A stretch of 51,732 bases of DNA from Paludibacteraceae bacterium (lineage in GTDB: Bacteria; Bacteroidota; Bacteroidia; Bacteroidales; Paludibacteraceae). The stretch spans positions 1-51,732 of the forward strand of contig JAKSNF010000016.1 in the NCBI GenBank assembly GCA_024400115.1. Reading direction: 5' to 3'. Made by a program: the position numbers and the translations under genes. The notes under the pieces are model-generated. The model did no database searches. It was not told the origin of the DNA and was given only the letters and a program-made list of their open reading frames with translations. Shown in pieces: positions 24,629 to 32,450 of the stretch (position 1 is the stretch's first letter; every line of letters begins with the position of its first letter).

Positions 24629-25582
24629 TTTAACGGCTTTGACGCGGAACCCTGCGGCACGGAGTTGAGCCAGCAGTCCTTCGTCTCCTCCTAAATAAAT
24701 GGCATTCAACGTAACAAACGTTCGTCCGTCCTTTAGATAGGGAGTTAAGCGTTTAACCCATTGTTTATTGCGCTGACTAAAGACTTTATAATCGGAATAG
24801 GAAACGGAGGTCTCGTTATCCGGACGAGCTATTTGATAGGCTATGTCATTCAAACGTCCGTGCAAATATAAATCACGAATGATTCGCTCCTGTTCCACTT
24901 CTTTCTCCGGATAATCAATCACTTTCTTCAGTTCTTGGCACTGCCAAGCGATGGGTTCGCGGTCAAAGGCAATATACATCGTCTCGGAAGCATTATCTAA
25001 GCCCATAACAGGTTTTCCTTCTTCTTCAGCTAATGCCTCAAAATAAATGGATATCGGGAGTAGAGGTGTAGAGGTGTAGGGGAGTAGGGTGTCCTGTGTT
25101 GAGTGTTGTATATTGGGTAACAACCAGCGGTGAAGGAGTTCGTCACGGTAGAGTTCCGTTAGGTAGGAAGGTTTGAGCCGACCTAACGAGTCTATATCTA
25201 AATCTAATAAGGAGAGACATGCCGTTCGTATATACTCGTAATCGGTGGGTGCAAAGAGGCCTCTTAGTCCGATAGAGTCCGGCAATAAAGCAGCTTGACG
25301 CATAACGGCAATAGCCTCATAATCTTGCAAAGCAAACTCCGTCACTACGCGTTCACATTGGGAGTAGGGAAGTAGAGGAGTAGCGCCCTTCGGGCTGGAG
25401 TAGCGCCCTTCGGGCTGATAGATTGAATCTAAATAACTCACATCCACATAAGGGTTAGTGGCAAAGATATATGACTTACCCTTAGCACTATTGCCCGACA
25501 CCTCGTAGAGGAGCTGCGCCCTTGCAGGAGAACAAAGAATAAGGAGCAAGGACAAAAGACCTATTTTATATACTTTTTTCAA
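24617..25582 (-). CDS. TraB/GumN family secreted protein
   Basis: TraB/GumN-type protein (PF01963-like fold, distantly related to Tiki/EreA metallohydrolases); molecular function uncertain. It has a signal peptide (1-22, ending ARAQ) and the family start LLYEVSG...GKSYIFATNPY. Glu-rich helices follow, and a GLDNASETM patch corresponds to the family's G-E region. The C-terminal TLNAIYLGGDEGLLAQLRAAGF is the typical family end. Two loops look inflated by repeats: about 56-74 (hairpin units) and about 156-175 (TGTAGAG and relatives, IQHSTQDTLLPYTSTPLLP). The stop codon lies in TTGGTGT repeats. The gap to the TPR gene is 7 bp. Confidence 0.85.
   Translation of the reverse strand: MKKVYKIGLLSLLLILCSPARAQLLYEVSGNSAKGKSYIFATNPYVDVSYLDSIYQPEGRYSSPKGATPLLPYSQCERVVTEFALQDYEAIAVMRQAALLPDSIGLRGLFAPTDYEYIRTACLSLLDLDIDSLGRLKPSYLTELYRDELLHRWLLPNIQHSTQDTLLPYTSTPLLPISIYFEALAEEEGKPVMGLDNASETMYIAFDREPIAWQCQELKKVIDYPEKEVEQERIIRDLYLHGRLNDIAYQIARPDNETSVSYSDYKVFSQRNKQWVKRLTPYLKDGRTFVTLNAIYLGGDEGLLAQLRAAGFRVKAVKIKH
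25057..25114 (-). repeat. GTAGAGGT/GTGTTGA repeats inside the TraB gene
   Basis: GGAGTAGAGGTGTAGAGGTG followed by TAGGGGAGTAGGGTG and GTGTTGAGTGTTG forms degenerate 7-8-bp units. They are in frame and add about 20 residues to a loop. Confidence 0.85.
25360..25416 (-). repeat. Tandem hairpin units inside the TraB gene
   Basis: Two exact 20-bp copies of GGAGTAGCGCCCTTCGGGCT (25377-25396 and 25397-25416), each with a GCCC-TTC-GGGC hairpin. They are preceded by GGAGTAGG/GAAGTAGA octamers (25361-25376). In frame they code QPEGRYSSPKGATPLLP. Confidence 0.9.
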
Positions 25583-25589
25583 CTTTCAA

Positions 25590-27662
25590 CTATTTGAATC
25601 GGGTCAGGAGGTTATAAGCTTGATAAATACCGAGTTCGCCTGCTTTACTAAGGTCAGCAAGACCTTTTTCATGATCGCCTTCACGACCAAGGAAGATATA
25701 CGTCAAACCACGATTGAAATACGCTTCGGCAAAATCATTGTCGCACTCAATAGCTTTCGTATATTGTCTAATCGCTTCCTCAAACTCTTTTTGTGTGCAT
25801 AAGATATTAGCCTTGTTATAATACGCAAAACTAAAGTCTGGCAGCAACTGCAAGGTGTGGTCATAGTCTCGGAGCATGATCTCGTAATCTATGGGTGATA
25901 ATACGGTCAACTCCCCTGCTGAACGCTGATACTCATATAAGCGATAACGCCAATTAGCGCGGCAGAAAGTGAGTATTGCCTCCGTCTCGTCACTATGATA
26001 GTCAGAGCCGTTGATGAGTTGTAACGCACGTGTGCAATCGTCTATAGCAGACGAGTAGTCTTGTACCAGCGAGAACTCCATTGCCCGCGTTAGGAAAGCG
26101 TCTGCACTTAACTCGCGTTCCAATCGTTCGGATAAACGATTGATTCGGTCAAAGTGCTGATTAACCATATCCGCCGTTAGCGTTAGGTCTTGCAAGGAGA
26201 CATAAAGCGGTGCCGGCAGGAGACGTTGTCGATTGAAGATATCCAACGCCGAGTGGGTATAATTAGTGGCAGGCGTAGAGCGATTGGTGGATTGAACGCC
26301 GTTCTGACTATGGTAGTAACTAAGGCTGAAATTAGGCTCGTTAATCACATCCACATATCGGTTCTGAATCGAACCACGGGTATCGGAACCGATGCGATTA
26401 GCTTCGTCTAATTGGTTTTGTGCCGCACGAGAGGAGAACTCCTTGCGATGGTCTTTCGTCTTAGGTTGAGACTGCGCTACCGTCACGCCGGTGTGGATGG
26501 TGCGGCTATTGCTTGTTGTTGATTGTTGGATAGAGTCTTGATGATTGCCGACAGAGGCACTCTGCTGTTCCAACTCATAGGCCGTTTGGCGGTACTTATA
26601 AGCTGCCTTACCTTCCCCTAAAGCCGTTTTGGCTTGTGCTGCTAAGTAATAAGACGGCAAGAAATAAGGATGACTTGCAATGAGTTCGTCAAAGCAACTA
26701 ACTGCCTGCTTCCATTGCTTGAGTTCCATCAACGTGACAGCCTTCTGATAGACATATTCGGGTCGAGAAGGATCCAAAGACAAAGCCTTGTCAAAGTCCA
26801 AAAGGGCGTTGTTCTTATCTCCTAACTCTTGCCTCAGTACACCGCGGTTATAATAAACCTGCGGGTCGTTAGGTGCTAATTCGATAGCTTTGTCATAGTC
26901 AGCCAATGCGTTACGGTAGTTATGCTTTCTATAATAGATGATTCCGCGATTGATATAGTCTCCTGCCCATTGCGAACCCAGTTTGATGGCATTGGAAAGG
27001 TCGCTGATAGCTTCGTCGTCCTGATGCAGCATAGAGTGAATCATACCCAAGGCGGACCAGTTAGCAGGATTCTGCGAATCGTACACAATAGTTTGACTAA
27101 AACAATCTAACGCACAAGTAGTATCCTTTTGCTGAACGCAGATAACGCCCTTCTCGTAAAGTAATGAAGCCGATTGCGGTTCACGATGTAAAAGGAAGTC
27201 AATGTCAGCTTTCGCCAAATCGTATTGCTCTTGACGGGCATAGACATCGGCTCTCATAGATAGGTAGGTCCTATTCTGAGGGGAGAAGAACAAAGCTTGT
27301 GAGAAATCGTTGAGTGCGTTATCTAATTGGTTCAACTGACGATAGATAAAACCTCGCGTATAGAAATAGCCGGCATTAAAAGGATTGAGTTCAATCGCTT
27401 TATTCACATCTCCTAAAGCTCCTTGCAAATCGCCCAATTGTACCTTAGCCACCGAGCGTAGCAGATAAGGCTCAGCCAAATAAGGCTTGAGTTTGATGAC
27501 CTGATTGAAGTACTGAATAGATAGCACATAGTCATCAAAATACAGCGCATTACGACCAATCGCTGTGATACGATCGGTATTGAACTGCGCCCTTACTTGG
27601 AGTAGGGAAGTAGGGGAGTAGAGGAGTAGGGCTACTAATACTATTTTATATACATTCTTCAT
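25590..27662 (-). CDS. Secreted TPR-repeat protein
   Basis: Scaffold-type protein of 690 residues with a signal peptide (about 1-25, ending VRAQ). At least eight TPR motifs run through about 27-340 (e.g. AIELNPFNAGYFYTRGFIY, ALDCFSQTI, AYYNKANIL-like patterns). A Ser/Gln/Asn-rich spacer follows (about 360-480), then another helical region with two to three TPRs at the C-terminus. No catalytic domain. The start is ATG at 27662; a longer frame upstream would translate TCGAG repeats. The signal peptide core (LLLYSPTSLL) is coded by GGAGTAGG octamers. It is located between PBP1A and TraB genes; a role in envelope or T9SS-associated assembly is only a guess. Confidence 0.88.
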   Translation of the reverse strand: MKNVYKIVLVALLLYSPTSLLQVRAQFNTDRITAIGRNALYFDDYVLSIQYFNQVIKLKPYLAEPYLLRSVAKVQLGDLQGALGDVNKAIELNPFNAGYFYTRGFIYRQLNQLDNALNDFSQALFFSPQNRTYLSMRADVYARQEQYDLAKADIDFLLHREPQSASLLYEKGVICVQQKDTTCALDCFSQTIVYDSQNPANWSALGMIHSMLHQDDEAISDLSNAIKLGSQWAGDYINRGIIYYRKHNYRNALADYDKAIELAPNDPQVYYNRGVLRQELGDKNNALLDFDKALSLDPSRPEYVYQKAVTLMELKQWKQAVSCFDELIASHPYFLPSYYLAAQAKTALGEGKAAYKYRQTAYELEQQSASVGNHQDSIQQSTTSNSRTIHTGVTVAQSQPKTKDHRKEFSSRAAQNQLDEANRIGSDTRGSIQNRYVDVINEPNFSLSYYHSQNGVQSTNRSTPATNYTHSALDIFNRQRLLPAPLYVSLQDLTLTADMVNQHFDRINRLSERLERELSADAFLTRAMEFSLVQDYSSAIDDCTRALQLINGSDYHSDETEAILTFCRANWRYRLYEYQRSAGELTVLSPIDYEIMLRDYDHTLQLLPDFSFAYYNKANILCTQKEFEEAIRQYTKAIECDNDFAEAYFNRGLTYIFLGREGDHEKGLADLSKAGELGIYQAYNLLTRFK
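27599..27634 (-). repeat. GGAGTAGG octamers inside the TPR signal peptide
   Basis: GGAGTAGG, GAAGTAGG, GGAGTAGA, GGAGTAGG at 8-bp steps, coding LLLYSPTSLLQ on the gene strand. Confidence 0.9.
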
Positions 27663-27713
27663 TTTCGAGTTTTCGAGGTTTCGAGTTTTCGAGGTTTCGA
27701 AGTTATCGAGTTC
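27663..27713. repeat. TTTCGAG repeats between PBP1A and TPR genes
   Basis: TTTCGAG units (GAGTTTTCGAGGTTTCGAG, repeated and ending AAGTTATCGAG) fill the whole 55-bp gap. They form a period-8 array with perfect TCGA palindromes. Confidence 0.9.
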
Positions 27714-27717
27714 TCCG

Positions 27718-29994
27718 CTACTTGCAACCTGCTTCGGGGTCAAACCACTCAGGTATATCAAAGGTCTCGTCTTCGGTATAACCTAAATCCGGGTCAGCAT
27801 AAATCTTTTGCATATACAGACCATAGATAGGCAATGCCGTAGCAGCTCCTTGGCCGTTGGACATGGCGTCGAAGTGAATAGCTCGTTCTTCACCACCAAC
27901 CCAAGCACCGCTGACTAACGACGGAGTGAATCCCACGAACCAACCATCGGAGTTATTCTGCGAGGTACCGGTCTTACCACCCATGGGCGCTTTCAAACCA
28001 TAACGGAAACGCAGTCTCACACCCGTTCCGTGGTCCACCACATTGCGCAGCATATAAATCATCTTATAGGCGGTTGTTTCACTAATAACCTCGTGGGTAC
28101 GGGGAACGAAAGTACCAATGAGGTTGCCGTTATTGTCCTCTATTCGAGTAACATATAAGGGTTCAATACGGATACCCTTATTAGCGAACGTGGTATAAGC
28201 GTCAACCATCTCTTCTACGCTTACCTCACAGGTGCCTAAGCACATACTGACCACAGCATCTATCTGTCCGCGAATACCGAAGGAGCGCATCAGGTTAGCC
28301 AGTTGATAAGGCGTAAAGAGGGACATCAGGTAGGCGGCAATCCAGTTACTGGACTTCTGCAAACCCCAATCCAGCGTCACCATCTGTCCTTGGTTATCCA
28401 CGTGCTCGTCACGGGGTGTCCAAGCGTTGCCCATCTCGTCATATAAGGTAATCGAGTCATTAACGGTCTGCTCACACGGCCACATGCCTTCGTTCATAGC
28501 GAGTGTGTAGAGGTAGGGTTTAATCGTTGAACCTACCTGACGACGACCGAGGGTGGTCATATCGTATTGGAACTGCGTGAAGTTAGGACCACCAACATAA
28601 GCCTTCACATAACCCGTGTGCGGATCCATTGACATGAAACCGCAACGTAAGTAATGTTTGTTCCATTTAATAGAATCGAGGGGGGTCATCGTGGTGTCAA
28701 CCATTCCTCGGTTATATGTAAACACGCGCATCTCGGTAGGCTCATAGAAGGAGTTGATGAGACTCTTCTCGTTTAATCCGGCTTGCTTACCATTACGCCA
28801 ACGATCTGTTTGACGCATAGCGCGATTGAGGATGGTGTTTATCTCCTCTGTCGTCAAATCGGAAGAGAAGGGGGCATAAGACTTCTTGCGTTTCTCCTTA
28901 AAGAAGAGGTTCTGCATGTACTGCATGTGTTCACTCACTGCCTCTTCGGCATATCGTTGCATTCGTGAGTCAATCGTCGTGAAGATCTTCAAGCCGTCTT
29001 TATACAAGTCATAATGCGAGCCATCAGGCTTGGTGTTCTTATTACAGAAACCGTAAAGCGGATTATTGACCCACTCGGCACTATCTATCTTGTACTGTAG
29101 TTTATTCCACGCCGGGTACTGCGAGGCTACCGGTTCCTTGGCAGTCAGCACCTTACGCAAGTACTCGCGGAAATAGGGAGCCGTACCTTGCTTATGATCC
29201 ACCGACTGATAATGCAACTCAATGGGCAGAGCTTGCAACGAGTCTCGAACCTGAGGAGTGATGTAACCATACTTGCACATCTGACTCAAAACCGTATTAC
29301 GACGCGCTTGTGTACGCTCGGGTTGACGAATAGGGTTATAGTAAGCCGGGTTCTTACACATTCCCACTAACATAGCCGACTGTTCTAACTTTAGGTCTTT
29401 CGGAGTCGTGCTGAAATAGACTTGTGCCGCGGACTTGATGCCTACCGCATTATAAAGGAAGTCAAACTGATTGAGGTACATAAGCAGTATCTCGTCCTTC
29501 GAATAAAGACGCTCTAACTTAGTGGCAATAACCCACTCAATAGGCTTCTGCATGGCGCGCTCAAAGATATTATTGACACGAGGTGACCATAACTGCTTAG
29601 CTAATTGCTGCGTGAGTGTACTACCGCCTCCGGCTTTGCCTAACGACAGCAAGGCACGTAAGAAAGACTTAGCATCTACTCCCGTGTGTGTATAAAAACG
29701 CACGTCCTCAGTGGCGATAAGAGCGTTAATAACATCCTCGCTTAGGTCAGAATAGGCTACACCTACGCGGTTCTCGTTGATGTAATATCGACCGAGTGAC
29801 TTCATATCAGAGGAGTAAATCTCGGAAGCATACTGGTTCTTTGGATTTTGCAGTTCGTCCAATGGCGGTAGATAACCTATCCAACCGTTGGATATACCTA
29901 CAAAAATCATAATCACCGTTACACAGCCCAAGAGAATAATCCCCCAGAACCAAAGAATGAATTTCTTAAAAAATGAATTAGTTTGTTTTGTCAT
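27718..29994 (-). CDS. Class A penicillin-binding protein (PBP1A-type)
   Basis: Bifunctional peptidoglycan synthase: GT51 glycosyltransferase plus transpeptidase, anchored by one N-terminal helix (about 12-35) with the rest periplasmic. GT51 motifs: TEDVRFYTHTGVD with catalytic E96, and GGSTLTQQLAKQ. Transpeptidase motifs: S489-TIK492 in RRQVGSTIKPYLY, the SSN box in KSSNW, and KTGTSQ. 758 residues is normal. The ATG overlaps the hemW stop (ATGA), showing translational coupling. The stop is followed by TTTCGAG repeats and the TPR gene. Confidence 0.96.
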   Translation of the reverse strand: MTKQTNSFFKKFILWFWGIILLGCVTVIMIFVGISNGWIGYLPPLDELQNPKNQYASEIYSSDMKSLGRYYINENRVGVAYSDLSEDVINALIATEDVRFYTHTGVDAKSFLRALLSLGKAGGGSTLTQQLAKQLWSPRVNNIFERAMQKPIEWVIATKLERLYSKDEILLMYLNQFDFLYNAVGIKSAAQVYFSTTPKDLKLEQSAMLVGMCKNPAYYNPIRQPERTQARRNTVLSQMCKYGYITPQVRDSLQALPIELHYQSVDHKQGTAPYFREYLRKVLTAKEPVASQYPAWNKLQYKIDSAEWVNNPLYGFCNKNTKPDGSHYDLYKDGLKIFTTIDSRMQRYAEEAVSEHMQYMQNLFFKEKRKKSYAPFSSDLTTEEINTILNRAMRQTDRWRNGKQAGLNEKSLINSFYEPTEMRVFTYNRGMVDTTMTPLDSIKWNKHYLRCGFMSMDPHTGYVKAYVGGPNFTQFQYDMTTLGRRQVGSTIKPYLYTLAMNEGMWPCEQTVNDSITLYDEMGNAWTPRDEHVDNQGQMVTLDWGLQKSSNWIAAYLMSLFTPYQLANLMRSFGIRGQIDAVVSMCLGTCEVSVEEMVDAYTTFANKGIRIEPLYVTRIEDNNGNLIGTFVPRTHEVISETTAYKMIYMLRNVVDHGTGVRLRFRYGLKAPMGGKTGTSQNNSDGWFVGFTPSLVSGAWVGGEERAIHFDAMSNGQGAATALPIYGLYMQKIYADPDLGYTEDETFDIPEWFDPEAGCK

Positions 29995-31055
29995 ATCATT
30001 AAATCTTCAATTATCGTGTTGAGTATATGTTGTCCCTTTTGGGTGGCGACATAAGCGTTGTCTTTCTTCTCTATAAATCCCCGTTCTATCCACGGGCGTA
30101 TCTTTTGTTCCTCCACTACGTCGGCTTGTAATCCTTTGGCAGTGCGGAGCGAAAGCATTATTTTTTCATTATACAAGTCGGTCTCACTAAGTTTTTCTAC
30201 CTCAAACGGACGTGTACTCAAGTATTGCTTCAAATCGGATATATTCCATTGCCGCGAGTGTCCGTTATAACTATGTGCTCCGGCTCCGAGACCTATATAC
30301 GGCGTTCCGTTCCAATAGGACGAATTATGTTTGCTTTCATAGTTTGATAGTGCGAAGTTACTTATCTCATAATGATAATACCCCTTCGCTTTAGTAGCCT
30401 TACAAATGTAGTCATACATACTGTTCTCAGAGTTCTCGTCCACTTCCTTGATTATACCCGCATCGAACTGTCGCCCTAAGGTCGTCGAAGGTTCAATCAT
30501 GAGACAGTACGTCGATATATGTTGTACACCCAAACGCAACGCCGTGGCTACTTGTTTCTTCCAATGCTCCAACGTCTGCTCGGGTAGTCCGTAGATGAGG
30601 TCAATCGATATATTATCAAACCCCACGCGTTGAGCCATCTGTACCGCCTCTATTGCTTGTTGACTGTTATGTCTTCGCCCGATGCGTTTCAGTAGTTCGT
30701 CGTCAAAACACTGAATACCTATACTCAGCCTATTCACTCCCATCGCACGAATCGCTTTAAGTTTATCTTCCGTCAAGTCCCCCGGATTGGCTTCCATCGT
30801 TATCTCTTGTGCCGTGGAAACGGGTAGGGCACTCAAGAGTTTTTTCAAATCTTCTATCTCCAATACCGAAGGCGTTCCTCCACCGAGGTAAATAGTCTGT
30901 ATTGCTTCGCCTTGTAGATAGTCTTGCCTTTCGTGCCACTCGTTGATAACGGCTTCCACGTATTCGTGCCGCTTATCCAAACACGTGGTCGAAAAGAAGT
31001 CACAGTAACTGCACCGACTCACGCAAAACGGTATATGTACATATATCCCAGCCAC
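29991..31055 (-). CDS. hemW: Radical SAM heme chaperone HemW (coproporphyrinogen III oxidase-like)
   Basis: Radical SAM protein that carries heme and helps insert it into client proteins; formerly annotated as oxygen-independent coproporphyrinogen oxidase. The FeS motif is CVSRCSYCDF near residue 11, with the three Cys spaced CxxxCxxC as in HemW. GGGTPS, EANPGDL and the HemN C-terminal domain (NSSYWNGTPYIGLGAGAHS) are present. 354 residues, complete. The upstream 54 bp consists of CTCTAAA-type heptamers, so the upstream rarA and hemW are separated by repeats only. It overlaps the PBP gene by 4 bp. Confidence 0.95.
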   Translation of the reverse strand: MAGIYVHIPFCVSRCSYCDFFSTTCLDKRHEYVEAVINEWHERQDYLQGEAIQTIYLGGGTPSVLEIEDLKKLLSALPVSTAQEITMEANPGDLTEDKLKAIRAMGVNRLSIGIQCFDDELLKRIGRRHNSQQAIEAVQMAQRVGFDNISIDLIYGLPEQTLEHWKKQVATALRLGVQHISTYCLMIEPSTTLGRQFDAGIIKEVDENSENSMYDYICKATKAKGYYHYEISNFALSNYESKHNSSYWNGTPYIGLGAGAHSYNGHSRQWNISDLKQYLSTRPFEVEKLSETDLYNEKIMLSLRTAKGLQADVVEEQKIRPWIERGFIEKKDNAYVATQKGQHILNTIIEDLMI

Positions 31056-31111
31056 TCTAAACTACTTTAAACTCTAAACTACTCTAAACTCTACACTCTA
31101 CACTCTACACT
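31056..31111. repeat. CTCTAAA/CTCTACA heptamers between rarA and hemW
   Basis: About eight degenerate 7-bp units (CTCTAAA, CTACTCT, CTCTACA) fill the gap. The rarA TAG stop (31110-31112) is formed at the edge of the array. Confidence 0.95.
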
Positions 31112-32450
31112 ATTCCCACAGATGCTTCATCCACTCTGCCATCTTCTGCTCTTGGGGATTACCTTGCGCTTCCCAGAAACGCGTTCCCATCAACTCGTCC
31201 GGCAGGAACTGCTGCTTAACGAAGTGATTAGGGAAATTGTGGGCATACTTATATCCATCATGATAGCCTAATTCCTCCATCAGTTTGGTAGGAGCGTTAC
31301 GCAAGTGTAAAGGCACGGGTTGATTACCGCTCTTCTCCACTTCCGCAAGGGCTTTATCTATTGCCAAATAGGCAGAATTACTCTTTTGCGAGGTCGCTAA
31401 ATAAACAGTTGCCATCGCCAACGGGATACGTCCCTCGGGCCAACCAATCTTCTGTAGTGTATCAAAACAAGCATTGGCAACTAACATCGCATTAGGATTA
31501 GCCAGACCTATATCCTCACTGGCGCTGATAACGAGACGGCGCGCAATGAAAGCAGGGTCTTCTCCGGCAGCCACCATCCGAGCGAGCCAATAAATAGCCG
31601 CGTCGGGGTCACTTCCGCGAATAGACTTGATAAAAGCCGAGATGATATCGTAATGCAATTCTCCGTCTTTATCATACGCCACGGGGTTCTGCTGCAAACA
31701 CTTCGTCACCGTATCATTGTCAATAATAATACCAGTCGCTGGTTTATCGCCTGCGGAGGTTCTCCGCTCGCCTGTTGCCTGTTGCCTGTCGCCTGTTGCA
31801 CCCGCCACCAGCTCAATGATATTGAGTAGTTTGCGTGCATCGCCTCCGCTATAGCGCAGCAGGCTCTCGGTCTCCTTGACCTCTATATGGCGGGAGCGGA
31901 TATACTCGTCCTCTGTCAAGGCGCGGTTCATCAACTCCAATAAGTCGTCTTTGCCTAAGGGTTTAAGCACATAGACTTGACAACGCGATAGCAGCGGGTT
32001 GATAACCTCAAAAGAGGGGTTCTCCGTAGTCGCACCGATAAGGGTTACCGTTCCGTCTTCCACGGCTCCGAGTAAACTGTCCTGTTGCGACTTACTGAAA
32101 CGGTGTATCTCGTCAATAAAGAGGATAGGACTAACGCCTCGTTGGGTGTCCTTGTCGGCAAAGAGTCCTCCGTGAATAGCGGCATCGCGTTTGGCTTTGT
32201 CTATAACCTCGCGCACTTCCTTCACGCCGCTGGTCACGGCTGACAGGGTATAGAACGGGCATTCCAACTCATGGGCTATAATCTTAGCCAGCGTCGTTTT
32301 GCCCACACCCGGAGGACCCCACAGAATGAACGAGCGCAAGTTATGTTGCTCTATCATCTGACGGATAACGGCGCCTTGTCCCACAAGGTGTTTCTGTCCT
32401 ATATAATCATTCAGCGTTCTTGGACGCAATCGCTCGGCTAATGGTAGCAT
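31110..32450 (-). CDS. rarA: Replication-associated recombination protein A (RarA/MgsA), AAA+ ATPase
   Basis: AAA+ clamp-loader-like ATPase acting at stalled replication forks. Walker A GPPGVGKTT (near 45-53), Walker B LFIDEIHRF (about 113-121), sensor 1 in GATTENPSF (about 139-147), and the C-terminal MgsA domain (AIYWLARMVAAGEDP...). The total of 446 is slightly longer than usual because of a repeat-coded segment (about 217-233, ATGDRQQATGERRTSAG) in the linker between the AAA core and the C-terminal part. It starts within recN (44-bp overlap). Confidence 0.95.
   Translation of the reverse strand: MLPLAERLRPRTLNDYIGQKHLVGQGAVIRQMIEQHNLRSFILWGPPGVGKTTLAKIIAHELECPFYTLSAVTSGVKEVREVIDKAKRDAAIHGGLFADKDTQRGVSPILFIDEIHRFSKSQQDSLLGAVEDGTVTLIGATTENPSFEVINPLLSRCQVYVLKPLGKDDLLELMNRALTEDEYIRSRHIEVKETESLLRYSGGDARKLLNIIELVAGATGDRQQATGERRTSAGDKPATGIIIDNDTVTKCLQQNPVAYDKDGELHYDIISAFIKSIRGSDPDAAIYWLARMVAAGEDPAFIARRLVISASEDIGLANPNAMLVANACFDTLQKIGWPEGRIPLAMATVYLATSQKSNSAYLAIDKALAEVEKSGNQPVPLHLRNAPTKLMEELGYHDGYKYAHNFPNHFVKQQFLPDELMGTRFWEAQGNPQEQKMAEWMKHLWE
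31753..31799 (-). repeat. Hairpin plus GCCTGTT heptamers inside rarA
   Basis: Hairpin GCGGAGGTTCTCCGC (31753-31767) followed by GCCTGTT, GCCTGTT, GCCTGTC, GCCTGTT (31770-31797). In frame. The same hairpin-plus-heptamer design sits in recN at 33566. Confidence 0.92.

Noticed and set aside
24598..24660. Longer N-terminus for the M20 dipeptidase
   Set aside because: The extension would be translated from TTGGTGT heptamers and TraB coding DNA; the family start MNIQDYISANKQ fits ATG 24597.
27663..27761. Longer N-terminus for the TPR protein
   Set aside because: It would translate TTTCGAG repeats and the PBP gene end; MKNVYKIVLVALLL at 27662 begins a proper signal peptide.
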